Part shown: in pieces, positions 19,503-28,836 of the stretch | How positions within the stretch are numbered: position 1 is the stretch's first letter | Layout: each line of letters begins with the position of its first letter | From: Acidimicrobiales bacterium | Lineage (GTDB): Bacteria; Actinomycetota; Acidimicrobiia; Acidimicrobiales; Iamiaceae | Direction of reading: 5' to 3' | DNA: 64,000 nucleotides | Assembly (NCBI GenBank): GCA_025463985.1 | Contig: JAODBM010000002.1 | Location: 124,001-188,000, forward strand | Translations under genes and position numbers: made by a program | The notes under the pieces: generated by a model | The model's input: only the letters and a program-made list of their open reading frames with translations | What the model was told of the DNA's origin: nothing | Databases searched by the model: none

Positions 19503-21130
19503 GGCCGCTCGTCGCGGCGCAGGAGCAGGACCCCGGAGGGCGTCCCTCCCCCGGACGTCACGACCGCGGTCGACGCCCCGCCGACCTGCCGCTGACCGGC
19601 GTCGCCGCGGAGCTGCGTGATTGCTTCGTAGATGAACCCGTAGCCGTGGGTGCGCCCCTCCGAGAGCTGGCCGCCGTGCGGGTTCACCGGAAGCTCACCG
19701 TCGAGCGCGATCCGCTTGCCCCCGTCGAGCCAGTCCTGGGCCTCGCCCAGCCCGCAGAAGCCGAGCCCCTCGAGCCACGAGACCACGTTGAACGTGAACC
19801 CGTCGTAGACGAGCGCGACGTCGACGTCGCTCGGACGGAGGCTGGTCCTGGTCCAGAGGTGGGCGGCCTGGCCGAGGACCTGTGGTTCGTGGGTGATCGT
19901 GCCCTGGTCCCACGAGACCCGTTCGAGGATCTGCGTGCCGACGGCCTCGATGCGGATGGCCGGCTTGGGCAGGTCGCCGGCCACCGAGGCGTCGGAGACG
20001 ACCACTGCGATCGACGCGTCGCACGGGACGTCGCAGTCGTAGAGCCCGAACGGGGTCGAGATCGGCCGGGCCGAGAGGTAATCGTCCATCGTCATCGGCT
20101 CGCGGTAGATGGCGGCCGGATTGAGCGCCGCGTTCGTGCGGCCGTTGATGGCGATGGCCCCGAGCATCTCGCGGGTCGCGCCGTAGCGGTGGAGGTACTG
20201 GTTGGCGTTCATGCCGATCCAGTTGGCGGCGGACAGCGCGCCGAACGGGGCGCTCCACTGGTGCCAGCTGGAGACCCGTCCCCCGCCGCCCCCGCCGAGG
20301 CGGAGGGCCGCATACGTGGACTGCCAAACGGTCCGGAAGCACAGGACGTGGCGGCAGAGCCCGCCGGCCACCGCGAGCATGGCGGCGATGACGGCACCAC
20401 CCGGACCCGGGATGTCGCCGCCGCCGTTGATCCAGGTCGGGTGCAGGCGCAGGGCCTCCTCGACGGCCGTCACTCCCCCTTCGCTGATGCCCATGCCCGC
20501 CCCACCCGGGTACGTCGAGAGGCCGTCGATGTCGTCGAACGTGAGCCCGGCGTCGGCGACCGCTTGGGTGCAGGCGTCGATGGTCAGCGAGAGCGGGTCG
20601 ACCATCAGCCGGCGGCCGAGCGCCGACCGCCCGATGCCCGACAGCACGGACCGGTGCTCGAACCGGTGGTCGGACAGTGGCGCCCGGGGCGTGGGCAGGA
20701 GCGGCTCGGCGATCGGGTTCGGGAGGTCGGCCCCGGTCGGTTCGAACAGCGGCAGCCAGACGTCCTCGACCTGCTCGAAGCGCACGGCGACCTCCTGGCC
20801 GACGTGCACCTCGTCGGGCTCGCACCCGACGATGTTGGTGGTCAGCCGGACGTCGGGGTTCTCGGCCAGGGCCACGACGGCGATCGCGTAGGGCGGGTCG
20901 AGGTCGAACCCAGGCAGCCATGGGTGGGCGTTGACGGTGCAGCCCACGACCGTGCCCCGCCCCGACACCGGTGTCGGCTTCCAGGCGCGGCTGCGGCAGC
21001 GGGGGCAGATCGGCACGGGCGGGTGGACGAGGGTGGCGCACTCGGTGCAGCCCTGGATGCGCAGCCGGCCGTCGGCGCCGGAGGTCCAGAACCAGTCGTT
21101 CGCCGGCGTCAGCTCGGGCAATGGCCTCAT
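19499..21130 (-). CDS. Fused DUF35/OB-fold (Zn rubredoxin-like) + SCP-x-type thiolase/lipid-transfer protein
   Basis: N-term WFWTSGADGRLRIQGCTECATLVHPPVPICPRCRSRAW (CxxC...CxxC); C-term RSALGRRLMVDPLSLTIDACTQAVADAGLTFDDIDGLSTYPG...GFCGLGEAQDWL...LPVNPHGGQLSEGRTHG. Confidence 0.82.
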   Translation of the reverse strand: MRPLPELTPANDWFWTSGADGRLRIQGCTECATLVHPPVPICPRCRSRAWKPTPVSGRGTVVGCTVNAHPWLPGFDLDPPYAIAVVALAENPDVRLTTNIVGCEPDEVHVGQEVAVRFEQVEDVWLPLFEPTGADLPNPIAEPLLPTPRAPLSDHRFEHRSVLSGIGRSALGRRLMVDPLSLTIDACTQAVADAGLTFDDIDGLSTYPGGAGMGISEGGVTAVEEALRLHPTWINGGGDIPGPGGAVIAAMLAVAGGLCRHVLCFRTVWQSTYAALRLGGGGGGRVSSWHQWSAPFGALSAANWIGMNANQYLHRYGATREMLGAIAINGRTNAALNPAAIYREPMTMDDYLSARPISTPFGLYDCDVPCDASIAVVVSDASVAGDLPKPAIRIEAVGTQILERVSWDQGTITHEPQVLGQAAHLWTRTSLRPSDVDVALVYDGFTFNVVSWLEGLGFCGLGEAQDWLDGGKRIALDGELPVNPHGGQLSEGRTHGYGFIYEAITQLRGDAGQRQVGGASTAVVTSGGGTPSGVLLLRRDERP

Positions 21131-22179
21131 CGGTTCGCTCCGAGCATCGCGATGACCTGCGGGAGGTCGACGATCGTGCGGATGCCGGGCTCGGCGGCCA
21201 CCACATACGGGATCGCGTTGACCGGCCGGTGCGCCGTGAGGCCCGGCGTCATCGCCGCGTAGTCCTCGGGGGCCACCGGGAACGAGACGGTGACGTCGAG
21301 CGGGGCGTCGCCGGCCACCGCGACGTGCCAGCCGCTGGCCTGCAGCGGCCAGGCCGGCTCGATGTCGGGCGTGCAGTACCAGTTGGCCCGGAACGTGAGC
21401 AGCGGCTCGCCCTTGTGCATGCCGGTGGCGATCATGCGCTGGGCCGCAACCGTGCCGGCCTCGATGGTGCCGGCCGCGATCTGCGTCGTGTGCCGGGCGG
21501 TCGCCACCTCGCCACTGGCCTCGACCGAGTCGAGCGGCAGCCCGAGGGCGTCGGCCACGACCGACAGCGACGGGCCGAACGACATGGCGCCGTGCTCCCA
21601 GCGCCGGGAGCCGCCGAACGCGGACGGGTCCTTGCCGAACCCCATCAGGTCGAAGAGCAGCTCGGGCGAGTCTCTCGACGACAGGTCGGCGAACTCGTCG
21701 ATGACCAGCGAGTCCAGCCGCCGCTGGATCGACGTGAGCACGAGCGGCAGCGCCTCGCTGATGAAGCCCGGACTGCTCCCCGTGCTGTGCACCGTCGTGC
21801 CGCCCTCCCGGCAGGCGGCCTCGATGCGCTCGCGGACGGCGGGGTCCAAGCTCGCCGGGCGGTGCAGCTCGCCGCGTGTCGCGACGACGTTGGCGCCCGA
21901 CGCCAGCAGCCGGCAGAGCACGTCGACGTCGAAGCGGTCGCCCATGTAGATCACGCAGTCTGCCTCCAGCGCGAGGATCTCATCGACGTCCTGGGTCGCC
22001 GTCACGCCCACCGGCCCGAGGCCGCACAGCTCGCCGGCATCCCGGCCGGCCTTGGCGTCCGAGTACACGAAGAGCCCGACGAGCTCGAGGTCCGGATGCT
22101 CGATCACGACCCGCAACGAGCGCAGGCCCACGTTCCCCGTCGCCCACTGCACGACGCGGTACGTCGGTCGTTCGGGCAT
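21127..22179 (-). CDS. DapB-like NAD(P)-binding dehydrogenase (2,4-diaminopentanoate dehydrogenase-like family)
   Basis: MPERPTYRVVQWATGNVGLRSLRVVIEHPDLELVGLFVYSDAKAGRDAGELCG... Confidence 0.75.
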   Translation of the reverse strand: MPERPTYRVVQWATGNVGLRSLRVVIEHPDLELVGLFVYSDAKAGRDAGELCGLGPVGVTATQDVDEILALEADCVIYMGDRFDVDVLCRLLASGANVVATRGELHRPASLDPAVRERIEAACREGGTTVHSTGSSPGFISEALPLVLTSIQRRLDSLVIDEFADLSSRDSPELLFDLMGFGKDPSAFGGSRRWEHGAMSFGPSLSVVADALGLPLDSVEASGEVATARHTTQIAAGTIEAGTVAAQRMIATGMHKGEPLLTFRANWYCTPDIEPAWPLQASGWHVAVAGDAPLDVTVSFPVAPEDYAAMTPGLTAHRPVNAIPYVVAAEPGIRTIVDLPQVIAMLGANR

Positions 22180-22197
22180 CTGGCCCCCCTTGGTCGG

Positions 22198-23112
22198 TCA
22201 GCGCTCGCCGGTGGCGAGCGAGGCTTTGTACAGGATGTTCTCGGCGAGGCGCATGTGGGCGGCGTCGACGAGCTTGCCGTCGCGCCCGATGGCGCCCACC
22301 CCTTCGGCCTCGGACTTCCGGTAGATCTCCATGGAATCGTGGGCCTCGGCGATCTCCTTCTCCGTCGGCGAGAACACCTCGTTGGCGATCGGGATCTGGC
22401 TGGGGTGGATCGCCCACTTGCCGTCGAAGCCGAGCAGGCTGGCGTGGACGGCGGACCGTCGGTACCCGTCGGGGTCCTTGTAGGCGGGGAACGGTGCATC
22501 GATGGCGTCGATCCCCGCCGCCCGCGCCGCAGCCAGCACCTGCACCCGGGCGAAGTGCCAGAAGTCGCCTGGGTAGTCCTCGACCGGGTCGAAGTTGCCG
22601 TCGACCCGGGCCCGCAGCGAGGCCGACAGGTCGCCGGCGCCGAAGATGATGGCCTCCAGGCGGTCGCTGGCCTTGGCGATCTCGGCCGCGTTCCCGAGGC
22701 CCTCGGCCTCCTCGATGAGCACCTCGAGCCCGATCCGCTTGGTGAGGCCGAGCTTCATCTCGAGCTGGGTGAGCAGCACGTCGACCCACCACACGTCGCG
22801 GGCGGTGCGCGCCTTCGGCACGATCAGCACGTCGAGCGACTCCCGGGCGCCGGTGACGACCTCGATGATGTCGCCGTGGCACCACGGCGTGTCGATGCCG
22901 TTGACCCGGACGGCCCGCACCGTCCGGCCCCAGTCGAGGTCCGTCAGCGCGGCGACCGCGGTGCCCCGGGCCGCCTCCTTCGCGATGGGCGCGCAGGCGT
23001 CCTCGAGGTCGAGGAAGACCAGGTCGGCGCCCGAGCTCGCCGACCGCTCGCACATCTTCTCGCTGCTGGCCGGCGTGGCCAGCTCGGAGCGTCGGGCGCG
23101 CAGCTCGCGCAC
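22198..23112 (-). CDS. HpcH/HpaI / CitE-like CoA ester lyase
   Basis: MRELRARRSELATPASSEKMCERSASSGADLVFLDLEDACAPIAKEAAR...GLEVLIEEAEGL...GFDGKWAIHPSQI. Confidence 0.88.
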   Translation of the reverse strand: MRELRARRSELATPASSEKMCERSASSGADLVFLDLEDACAPIAKEAARGTAVAALTDLDWGRTVRAVRVNGIDTPWCHGDIIEVVTGARESLDVLIVPKARTARDVWWVDVLLTQLEMKLGLTKRIGLEVLIEEAEGLGNAAEIAKASDRLEAIIFGAGDLSASLRARVDGNFDPVEDYPGDFWHFARVQVLAAARAAGIDAIDAPFPAYKDPDGYRRSAVHASLLGFDGKWAIHPSQIPIANEVFSPTEKEIAEAHDSMEIYRKSEAEGVGAIGRDGKLVDAAHMRLAENILYKASLATGER

Positions 23113-23134
23113 GGTTGCCTCCCGGGGTCGTGGG

Positions 23135-24337
23135 TCAGATGGTCTTGGCGGCGCGCAGGGCAGCCAGCCGGTCGGGGTCGAGGCCGAGCAGCTCGCCGTA
23201 GACCGCAGCGTTGTCGGCGCCGAGGCTGCGCCCGAGGTGCTCGATGCGCCCCGGGGTCTCGGTCAGCTGCGCCACCGGCGCCTGCACGGTCATCGGGCCG
23301 AGGTCGGGGTCGTCGACCTCGACGAAGAACCCGCGTGCGCGGAGGTGCTCGTCGGCGAGCAGCTGCTGCGCGTCGTAGACGGGCGCGGCGGTGACCTCGG
23401 CCGCGTCGAAGACCTTCATGGCCTCGTCGAGGGTCCGCTCGCGGATCCAGTCCGCCACGAGCTGGTCGACCTCGCCGGCGCGCTCCTGGCGGCGCACCGG
23501 ATCGACGTAGTCGGGGTTCTCGGCCAGGTCGGGCCGGTCGATGGCGCGGTAGACGCGCATGGCGATGTTGGGCGACGCGCTCGAGATCGCCACCCACTTG
23601 CCGTCGGACGTGAGGTAGGCGTTGCGCGGCGCGCTGGCGTCGAGGCGGTTGCCGACCCGGCCGGTGGTCACGCCGAGCTGGTCGTAGGCGAGCGTGCTGG
23701 ACTCGATGAGGCGGGCGAGCGGCTCGATGAGGTTCACGTCGACGAGCTGGCCGCCGCCACCGTGGACGTCGCGGTGGTAGAGGGCCATCATCACCGCGTA
23801 CGTCGCCGCCTGCGCGGCGACCCCGTCGGCCAGCATGAACGGCGGGAGGGTGGGCGGCCCGTCGGGCTGGCCGGTCACGGAGGCGAAGCCGCTCATGGCC
23901 TCGGCGAGCGTGCCGTAGCCGGGCAGATCGCTCTTCGGTCCGCCGCGCCCGAAGCCGCTCACATGGAGCATCACGAGGGACGGGTGGCGCTCGTGGACGG
24001 TCTCGTAGTCGATGTTCCAGCGCGCCAACGCGCTCGGGCGGTTCCCGACGATCAGCACGTCGCTGACCGCGAGGAGGCGGTGGAACAGCTCCTGGCCCTC
24101 GTGCTGGCGGAGGTCGAGCGTGACGCAGCGCTTGTTGCGGCTGACGCTCTTCCACACGAGCCCGATGCCGTCCTTGCGGTTGCCCCACGTGCGCAGGGGG
24201 TCGCCCCGGCCGGGCTCCTCCACCTTGATGATCTCTGCGCCGAACTCGCCGAGCGCGGTGGCCACCATCGGCCCGGCCGCGAGCGTCGCGGCCTCGACCA
24301 CGCGCAGCCCGTGGAGCGGGCCGTGCGCCTCAGGCAT
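23135..24337 (-). CDS. CaiB/BaiF family CoA transferase
   Basis: LHGLRVVEAATLAAGPMVATALGEFGAEIIKVEEPGRGDPLRTWG...LTPARM-like region 'GFGRGGPKSDLPGYGTLAEAMSG'. Confidence 0.92.
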   Translation of the reverse strand: MPEAHGPLHGLRVVEAATLAAGPMVATALGEFGAEIIKVEEPGRGDPLRTWGNRKDGIGLVWKSVSRNKRCVTLDLRQHEGQELFHRLLAVSDVLIVGNRPSALARWNIDYETVHERHPSLVMLHVSGFGRGGPKSDLPGYGTLAEAMSGFASVTGQPDGPPTLPPFMLADGVAAQAATYAVMMALYHRDVHGGGGQLVDVNLIEPLARLIESSTLAYDQLGVTTGRVGNRLDASAPRNAYLTSDGKWVAISSASPNIAMRVYRAIDRPDLAENPDYVDPVRRQERAGEVDQLVADWIRERTLDEAMKVFDAAEVTAAPVYDAQQLLADEHLRARGFFVEVDDPDLGPMTVQAPVAQLTETPGRIEHLGRSLGADNAAVYGELLGLDPDRLAALRAAKTI

Positions 24338-25685
24338 GGTGCACGACCTGCGGACGGGCCAACCCGAGGTGCTCGCGCAGGGTGTGGCCCGTGTAGCGGT
24401 CGCGAAAAAGCTCGCGGCGTTGGAGCTCGGGGACCACGAGCCGCACCACGTCCTCGTAGGCGCCCGGCGTGTGCGTCGCCGCGATCACGAACCCGTCGCA
24501 GGCGTCGCCCTCGAACCACTCCTGCATCTGGTCGGCGACCTCGGTGGCCGTGCCCACGAAGCGCGGGCCCTGCAGGAGGGTGGCCCGGTGGCCCGCCAGG
24601 TCGGCGAGGGTGACGGTCTCGCCGCCGATGTGCTGGCGGAGGTTCTGCACGAGGCCGCGGATGCCCGACACGGACTCGATCAGCTCGTCGGTGATCGGCG
24701 AGTCCAGCGCGAGCCCCGAGAAGTCGTAGTTCATGAGCTCGGACAACAGCGTCAACGAGGCCAGCGGGTCGACGAGCTCGTTGAGGAACGTCTGCTCGCG
24801 CTCCTCGGCATGGGCGTGGGACTCGCCGACCACCGTGTAGGCCATCGGCAGCATCTTCACCGAGGCCGGGTCACGCCCGTGCTCGGCGATGCGCTCCTTC
24901 TGGTCCTTGTAGTGCGCCCGCGCCACGTCGATGCCGGGGTCCCCGGTGAAGAGCAGCTCGGCCCAGCGGGCGGCGAAGTCGCGCCCCCGGCCCGAGGAGC
25001 CGGCCTGCAGCAGCACCGGCCGGCCCTGCGGCGAGCGCGGCACGGTGAGCGGGCCCCGGACGCTGAACCACTCGCCCTCGTAGTCGAGCGCGTGGACCTT
25101 CGTGGGATCGGCGAAGACGCCGCCGGCGCGGTCGTGCACCAGCGCGCCGTCCTCCCAGGTGTCCCAGAGGCCCGTGGTTGCCTCGAGGAACTCGTCGGCC
25201 CGGTCATAGCGCTCGTCGTGGCCGAGGTGCATCTTCACGCCGTAGTTCTGGGCCTCGCTGTCGTTGACCGACGTGACCACGTTCCAGGCCGCCCGGCCGC
25301 CCGACAGGTGATCGAGGGTGGCGAAGGTGCGGGCGACATGGAACGGCGAGTAGTAGGTCGTCGAGTACGTGGCCCCGAGACCGATGTGCTCGGTGGCCGC
25401 GGCGACCACGCCGAGCACGATGCTCAGGTCGAGCTTCACCGGCCGGGCCCCGAGGCGCACCGCGTCGGCCACCGACCCGCCGTAGATGCCGGGCATGGCC
25501 AGGCGGTCGTCGAAGAACATCATGTCGAAGCAACCCTCTTCGAGGGTCCGGCCGAGCTTCTGGTAGTAGCTCGCGGAGAGGTAGCCGTGCTCCGTCGCTG
25601 GATGGCGCCACGACCCGGCGTACACGGTCGTGCTGCCCGCCTGCATGAACCCCACCAACGACATCTGGCGTTCTGCCGAAGCCAT
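24330..25685 (-). CDS. LLM-class flavin-dependent monooxygenase (NtaA/SnaA/DszA-like)
   Basis: ...SASYYQKLGRTLEEGCFDMMFFDDRLAMPGIYGGSV...GLGATYSTTYYSPFHVARTFATLDHLSGGRAAWNVVTSVND. Confidence 0.92.
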   Translation of the reverse strand: MASAERQMSLVGFMQAGSTTVYAGSWRHPATEHGYLSASYYQKLGRTLEEGCFDMMFFDDRLAMPGIYGGSVADAVRLGARPVKLDLSIVLGVVAAATEHIGLGATYSTTYYSPFHVARTFATLDHLSGGRAAWNVVTSVNDSEAQNYGVKMHLGHDERYDRADEFLEATTGLWDTWEDGALVHDRAGGVFADPTKVHALDYEGEWFSVRGPLTVPRSPQGRPVLLQAGSSGRGRDFAARWAELLFTGDPGIDVARAHYKDQKERIAEHGRDPASVKMLPMAYTVVGESHAHAEEREQTFLNELVDPLASLTLLSELMNYDFSGLALDSPITDELIESVSGIRGLVQNLRQHIGGETVTLADLAGHRATLLQGPRFVGTATEVADQMQEWFEGDACDGFVIAATHTPGAYEDVVRLVVPELQRRELFRDRYTGHTLREHLGLARPQVVHHA

Positions 25686-25699
25686 CAACGTCTCCTTGG

Positions 25700-26998
25700 T
25701 CAATTGCCGGCCGCGACGGCGGCCTTGGCCCGGCGGCGGAAGCCCTCGAGCTTCTCGTCGGGCGTGCGGACGCGGCTGCTCCGCGACATGATCGACACGT
25801 CGTGGCCGACGGCCTGAGCGCGCCGCGCGCCGACGGTCGCCGCTTCCTTGGGCACGTGGGCGAACGGATCGAACGAGTACCAGCGCATCGCGTTCTCGTG
25901 GGTGATCTTGCGGACCTGGTCGTCTGGCACCGCGTTCGCGGCAAAGACCGCGGCCAGCTCCTCGGGCGCGTTCGGCCACATCGAGTCGCTGTGCGGGTAG
26001 TCGGCCTCCCAGCACATGTTGTCGACGCCGATCCGCTCGCGCAGCTCGACGCCGACCGGGTCGCTGATGAAGCAGGTGAGGAAGTGCTCCCGGAACACCT
26101 CGCTCGGGAGCCGGCCCCCGAAGTCCTGCTGCGTCCACGCGTGGTGCATCTCGTAGGTGCGGTCGAGGCGGTCGAGGAAGTACGGCACCCAGCCGTTGCC
26201 GCCCTCGGACAGCGCGATCCTGATGTCCGGGAAGTTCTTGATCACCCGGGACCACAGCAGGTCGGCGGCGGCGGACTGGATGTTCATCGGCTGCAACGTG
26301 ATCATCACGTCGGGCGGTGAGTCGGCAGCCGGCACGGCCAGCCGGCCCGACGAGCCGAGGTGGATCGACAGGACGGTGCCGGTGTCGCAGCAGGCCTTCC
26401 ACACCGGGTCCCAGTAGTCGGAGTGGAAGCTCGGGTAGCCGAGGGCGGCGGGGTTCTCGGTGAAGCTGAGCGAGTGGCAGCCCTTCGCGGCGACCCGCCG
26501 CACCTCGGCGGCCGTCAGCTCGGCGTCCCAGATCGCCGGGATGGCCATCGGGATGAACCGGCCGGGGTGGGCACCGCACCACTCGTCGATGTGGAAGTCG
26601 TTGTAGGCCCGCACGAGAGCGAGCGAGAGGTCGAGGTCGTCGCTGAGCAGCGTGCGGCCGGTGAACGTCGGGAACGACGGGAAGTTCATCGAGGCCAGGA
26701 CCCCGCCGGCATCCATGTCCTTGACCCGCTCGTGGACGTCGTAGCAACCGGGCCGCACCTCGTCGAGGCTCTGCGGCTCGAGGCCGTACTCCTCCTTCGG
26801 GCGTCCCGCCACCGCGTTGAGCGCGGCGGTCTCCATCACGAGCTGGCCGAACGTCCACACGTCGTTGCCCTCGGCGTTGCGGCTGAGCTTGGGGGCCCGG
26901 TCCAGGTATCGGGCATCGAGGTGGTGCACGAAGAGGTCGGGCGGCTCGATCAGGTGGTCGTCGACGCTGATGAGGATGAGGTCGTCGGCTTCGGTCAC
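25700..26998 (-). CDS. Amidohydrolase-family (ACMSD-like) metal-dependent hydrolase
   Basis: ISVDDHLIEPPDLF...; ALSEGGNGWVPYFLDRLDRTYE; CWEADYPHSDSMWP. Confidence 0.88.
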   Translation of the reverse strand: MTEADDLILISVDDHLIEPPDLFVHHLDARYLDRAPKLSRNAEGNDVWTFGQLVMETAALNAVAGRPKEEYGLEPQSLDEVRPGCYDVHERVKDMDAGGVLASMNFPSFPTFTGRTLLSDDLDLSLALVRAYNDFHIDEWCGAHPGRFIPMAIPAIWDAELTAAEVRRVAAKGCHSLSFTENPAALGYPSFHSDYWDPVWKACCDTGTVLSIHLGSSGRLAVPAADSPPDVMITLQPMNIQSAAADLLWSRVIKNFPDIRIALSEGGNGWVPYFLDRLDRTYEMHHAWTQQDFGGRLPSEVFREHFLTCFISDPVGVELRERIGVDNMCWEADYPHSDSMWPNAPEELAAVFAANAVPDDQVRKITHENAMRWYSFDPFAHVPKEAATVGARRAQAVGHDVSIMSRSSRVRTPDEKLEGFRRRAKAAVAAGN

Positions 26999-27012
26999 TG
27001 TGGCCCCCTGAA

Positions 27013-27027
27013 GAGAACGTGGTTTTC
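27013..27027. promoter_or_regulatory. Candidate weaker copy of shared motif (GAGAACGTGGTTTTC)
   Basis: 15 nt upstream of the minus-strand amidohydrolase start at 26998. Confidence 0.3.
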
Positions 27028-27083
27028 ACCTACGTAGAGGGAGCTTAGCGCCTTTCGGGAAGCCGTCGCCCGTCGTGGCCTCC

Positions 27084-28061
27084 TCAGAGGGCGACGTCGA
27101 TGACGACCTTCCCGATGGCCTTGCCGTCGGCGACGTAGCGCAGCGCGGCGGCCGCGTCGTCGAGCGCGAACGTGGCGCCGACGTGCGGGGCGATCCGGCG
27201 CTCGGCGAGCAGCGCGAGCAGGTCGGCTTCGTTGCGGCGGTGCTCGTCCGGGAGGTGCGTCGCGAAGCTCAGGAACTCGAAGCCGAGCACGGCGATGCCC
27301 TTGAGCAGCACGAGGTTGAGGGGGATGCGCGGGATCTCACCGGCCGCGTAGCCGACGGTCACGAACCGGCCGCCCCAGCGCAGCGAGCGGAGCGCCGGTT
27401 CGGCCAGGCCACCGCCCACAGGATCGACGACGACGTCCGTACCGCCGGGCAGTCGCTCTCGCAGCGCGCCGCGCAGGTCGGACGTGCGGTGGTCGATGAG
27501 GTGGTGGGCGCCGTTGGCCTCGGCGGCCTCGAGCTTGGCCGTCGACGAGGCCACGGCCGTGACGGAGGCGCCGAGCACGGCGCCGAGCTGCACGGCGGCC
27601 AGGCCGACGCCGCCGCCGGCGCCGAGCACGACCAGCTCCTCCCCCGGCTGCACCCGAGCCACCGAGCGGAGCACGTGATAGGCGGTGCGGTGGGCGACGC
27701 CAAAGGCCGCTGCGGTGCGGAGATCGACGCCCGCCGGGACCGGGACGAGGGACGCGGCGCTGACGACCGCCTGCTCGGCGAAGGCGCCCACCAACCCCGA
27801 TCCCATCACCTGGTCTCCCACGGCCACGCCGGTCACGCCGTCCGCGATCTCTTCGACCGTGCCGGCGAACTCGCTGCCGGGCACGAACGGCGGCGGCACC
27901 TTGATCTGGTACGTGCCGGCGATCAGCAGGACGTCGGGGAAGTTGACCGCAGCGGCGCCGACGCGCACCCGCGCCTGGCCCGCGCCGACCACGGGCGTCT
28001 CGACGTCCTCGACCCGCACGACCTCGGGCGGGCCGTACGTCGGGCAGATGGCCGCGCGCAC
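27084..28061 (-). CDS. Zinc-less medium-chain dehydrogenase / NADPH:quinone oxidoreductase
   Basis: VRAAICPTYGPPEVVRVEDVETPVVGAGQARVRVGAAAVNFPDVLLIAGTYQ...VLGAGGGVGLAAVQLG. Confidence 0.9.
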   Translation of the reverse strand: MRAAICPTYGPPEVVRVEDVETPVVGAGQARVRVGAAAVNFPDVLLIAGTYQIKVPPPFVPGSEFAGTVEEIADGVTGVAVGDQVMGSGLVGAFAEQAVVSAASLVPVPAGVDLRTAAAFGVAHRTAYHVLRSVARVQPGEELVVLGAGGGVGLAAVQLGAVLGASVTAVASSTAKLEAAEANGAHHLIDHRTSDLRGALRERLPGGTDVVVDPVGGGLAEPALRSLRWGGRFVTVGYAAGEIPRIPLNLVLLKGIAVLGFEFLSFATHLPDEHRRNEADLLALLAERRIAPHVGATFALDDAAAALRYVADGKAIGKVVIDVAL

Positions 28062-28062
28062 G

Positions 28063-28836
28063 TCAGCGGCCCCGCCACTCGGGCGGCCGCTTCTCGACGA
28101 AGGCCGTCGCCCCCTCCTTGGCATCGTCACTGGAGAACACGACCGAGCGCCAGTGGTCGAGGCGTTCCGCGGCCTGCCCTGCATCGGTCACTGTCAGGCG
28201 CACGAGCTCCTTGCATGCGGCGACGCCGAGCGGGGCGTTGGCGGCGATCCGTTCGGCGAGCGCGAGCGCCGCGTCCAGCACTTCTGCCGGCTCGACGACC
28301 GCGTTGACGAGGCCGAGCTCGTAGGCCCGCGCCGCCGAGATGGGGTCGCCGGTCAGCGTCAGCTCCATCGCGACACCGAGCGGCAGCCGCAGCCCGATGG
28401 CGGTGCCGCCGCCGGCGGGGAACAGGCCCCGCTTCACCTCGGGCAGTCCGAACTGGGCCTCGGACGACGAGACGATGAGGTCGCAGCCGAGGAGCAGCTC
28501 GAGGCCGCCGGCGACCGCCGAGGCGTTGGCGGCACCGACCAGCGGAACCGTGACCTCGCCCCGGACCAGCCGGAGGAAGCCGGCCATGGCCTCCTCGCTC
28601 CCGGCCGGTGCCGGCTCGCCGGCCGCGAAGGAGCGCAGGTCCATGCCCGCGCAGAACGCCCGGTCGCCGGTGCCGGTGAGCACGACGACCCGGACGTCGG
28701 GGTCGGCCTCCGCGTCGTTGAGGGCCGCGCCGAGCGCGGTGACCAATCCCGGCGTGAGCGCGTTCCTCGCCTCGGGACGGTTGAGGCGCAGGATGAGCAC
28801 CGACCCGCGCCGCTCGCGCACCAGCTCGTCGCTCAT
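28063..28836 (-). CDS. Enoyl-CoA hydratase/isomerase
   Basis: VLILRLNRPEARNALTPGLV...FCAGMDLRSFA...AGGLELLLGCDLIVSSSEAQFGLPEVKRGLFPAGGGT. Confidence 0.92.
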   Translation of the reverse strand: MSDELVRERRGSVLILRLNRPEARNALTPGLVTALGAALNDAEADPDVRVVVLTGTGDRAFCAGMDLRSFAAGEPAPAGSEEAMAGFLRLVRGEVTVPLVGAANASAVAGGLELLLGCDLIVSSSEAQFGLPEVKRGLFPAGGGTAIGLRLPLGVAMELTLTGDPISAARAYELGLVNAVVEPAEVLDAALALAERIAANAPLGVAACKELVRLTVTDAGQAAERLDHWRSVVFSSDDAKEGATAFVEKRPPEWRGR

